A DNA stretch of 5,434 bases from Desulfuromonas sp. Its GTDB lineage: Bacteria > Desulfobacterota > Desulfuromonadia > Desulfuromonadales > Trichloromonadaceae. The translations under genes and the position numbers were made by a program. The DNA lies in the NCBI GenBank assembly GCA_030145265.1, contig JAQYWA010000161.1, positions 1-5,434 on the forward strand, written 5' to 3'. Position 1 is the stretch's first letter, and each line of letters opens with the position of its first letter. Of the stretch, positions 5,094-5,434 are shown piece by piece. The notes under the pieces were generated by a model, which worked only from the letters and a program-made list of their open reading frames with translations, made no database searches and was not told the DNA's origin.

Positions 5094-5136
5094 CCATGGA
5101 CTGGCGAATTACCGGTGGACATGGCGGCCCTTTTTT
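5094..5136 (+). terminator. Weak terminator-like hairpin after yggU
   Basis: An interrupted stem, CCATG (5094-5098) with CATGG (5120-5124) and inside it ACTGG (5100-5104) with CCGGT (5112-5116, one G-T pair), is followed after 6 nt by six T (5131-5136). The gap between stem and T-run and the internal bulges make it a poor intrinsic terminator. It overlaps the predicted promoter of the next gene. Confidence 0.3.
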
Positions 5137-5144
5137 GCTAGTAT
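5116..5144 (+). promoter_or_regulatory. Putative extended -10 promoter for the cytochrome gene
   Basis: TGGACA (5116-5121; 5/6 match to -35), a 17-bp spacer, then TGC-TAGTAT (5136-5144), an extended -10 with a 4/6 hexamer. It would start near 5151 and give an unusually long leader of about 135 nt. The rest of the 216-bp gap (5070-5285) contains no convincing gene. It holds a small hairpin, GTCAG/CTGAC (5204-5225), and two copies of TGCCGGG (5198-5204, 5245-5251). Confidence 0.45.
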
Positions 5145-5285
5145 CTGCAATCTTTAATTTGTTAATCAGGGTTCATTTAGTGGGTGGGAGAGTTGTTTGC
5201 CGGGTCAGGTTTTTTGCAAGCTGACAGCAGCCTTGCGGAACGTCTGCCGGGAATTTATCCAGGGAGTTGTTGAAAGGGAGGAATA

Positions 5286-5434
5286 ATGGAAAAGCGTTTT
5301 TGGTTTAAGTTGCTGGTTTGCTGCAGCCTGGTTCTGATGGTTGCCGGGTATGCGGTGGCGGAAGAGGTGCTGTTGGCCAATTCCGACTGCGTTAAGTGTC
5401 ATGATCGCGAGCCGGCGGACATCGCGGCTCTGGG
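5286..5434 (+). CDS. Secreted c-type (probably multiheme) cytochrome, N-terminus only
   Basis: The first 49 complete codons of an exported cytochrome. A Sec signal peptide is clear: basic start (MEKRFWFK), hydrophobic core (LLVCCSLVLMVAGY, 9-22) and a likely AVA-E cleavage after residue 25. The mature protein opens with the heme c attachment motif C35-V-K-C38-H39 almost at once, followed by DREPADIAALG. A CxxCH so close to the mature N-terminus is common in multiheme cytochromes of Geobacter-like bacteria, where they carry electrons through the periplasm or to outside acceptors, but only one heme motif is visible here, so heme number and family cannot be fixed. GGGAGGA (5276-5282) is a strong ribosome-binding site for the ATG at 5286. 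The two cysteines at 12-13 lie within the signal-peptide core and are not in a convincing lipobox. Confidence 0.88.
   Translation, partial: MEKRFWFKLLVCCSLVLMVAGYAVAEEVLLANSDCVKCHDREPADIAAL

Noticed and set aside
4201..5097. A 298-codon minus-strand reading frame
   Set aside because: It is antisense to divIVA and yggU, both clear family members with ribosome-binding sites. The translation is low-complexity and rich in Arg, Pro and His with no family resemblance.
5122..5139. Sigma-54 promoter (TGGC ... TTGCT) before the cytochrome
   Set aside because: The GG and GC elements are 12 nt apart instead of the required 10, so it does not fit the -24/-12 pattern.
5145..5285. Cyclic di-GMP (GEMM) riboswitch ahead of the cytochrome, suggested by its frequent use in Geobacter relatives and the GGDEF gene in the window
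   Set aside because: The conserved core segments of GEMM RNAs (GGCAAACC-like and GCAAAGCC-like) are absent.

Overview
The window looks like chromosomal DNA from an anaerobic deltaproteobacterium, most likely of the Desulfuromonadales/Geobacter group (Desulfobacterota). Evidence: an hgcAB mercury-methylation gene pair, a secreted c-type cytochrome with a CxxCH heme motif, a DivIVA protein in a yggT-divIVA-yggU cluster, a response regulator-GGDEF protein, moderately high GC in genes and AT-rich promoter regions. The assignment is inference; there is no rRNA or other marker gene here.

Left part (1-921): the N-terminal two thirds of a PleD-like receiver-GGDEF regulator lies on the minus strand and runs off the left edge. 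Divergent from it, across an AT-rich 148-bp promoter region, is a 61-residue MerR/excisionase-like helix-turn-helix protein. Between that gene and the next convergent gene lies a 153-bp structured element (918-1070). It has about 21-bp imperfect terminal inverted repeats and three internal hairpin arms, and probably belongs to a dispersed palindromic or MITE-like family.

Centre (1080-3674, minus strand, transcribed right to left): a probable three-gene operon of a type I (E. coli AroFGH-like) DAHP synthase, then hgcA 22 nt downstream, then hgcB 11 nt after that. HgcA is recognised by its cap-helix motif NVWCAAGKGTF in a corrinoid domain followed by a five-helix membrane domain. HgcB is recognised by two 4Fe-4S motifs, an extra Cys73 and a C-terminal Cys-Cys. 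Together these proteins are known to convert inorganic Hg(II) to methylmercury: HgcA carries the methyl-corrinoid and HgcB supplies electrons. This HgcA has an N-terminal extension of about 60 residues with three vicinal Cys pairs spaced exactly 14 residues apart, the most unusual thing in the window. The operon appears to be driven by a near-consensus sigma-70 promoter ahead of the DAHP synthase gene, so hgcAB may be transcribed with an aromatic-biosynthesis gene.

Right part (3675-5434, plus strand): a 235-bp divergent intergenic region carries strong promoters in both directions. After it come yggT (membrane protein), divIVA (coiled-coil polar/division scaffold) and yggU (DUF167), tightly packed as an operon. 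A 216-bp intergenic stretch with a plausible promoter and a weak terminator-like hairpin leads to the start of a secreted c-type cytochrome that runs off the right edge.
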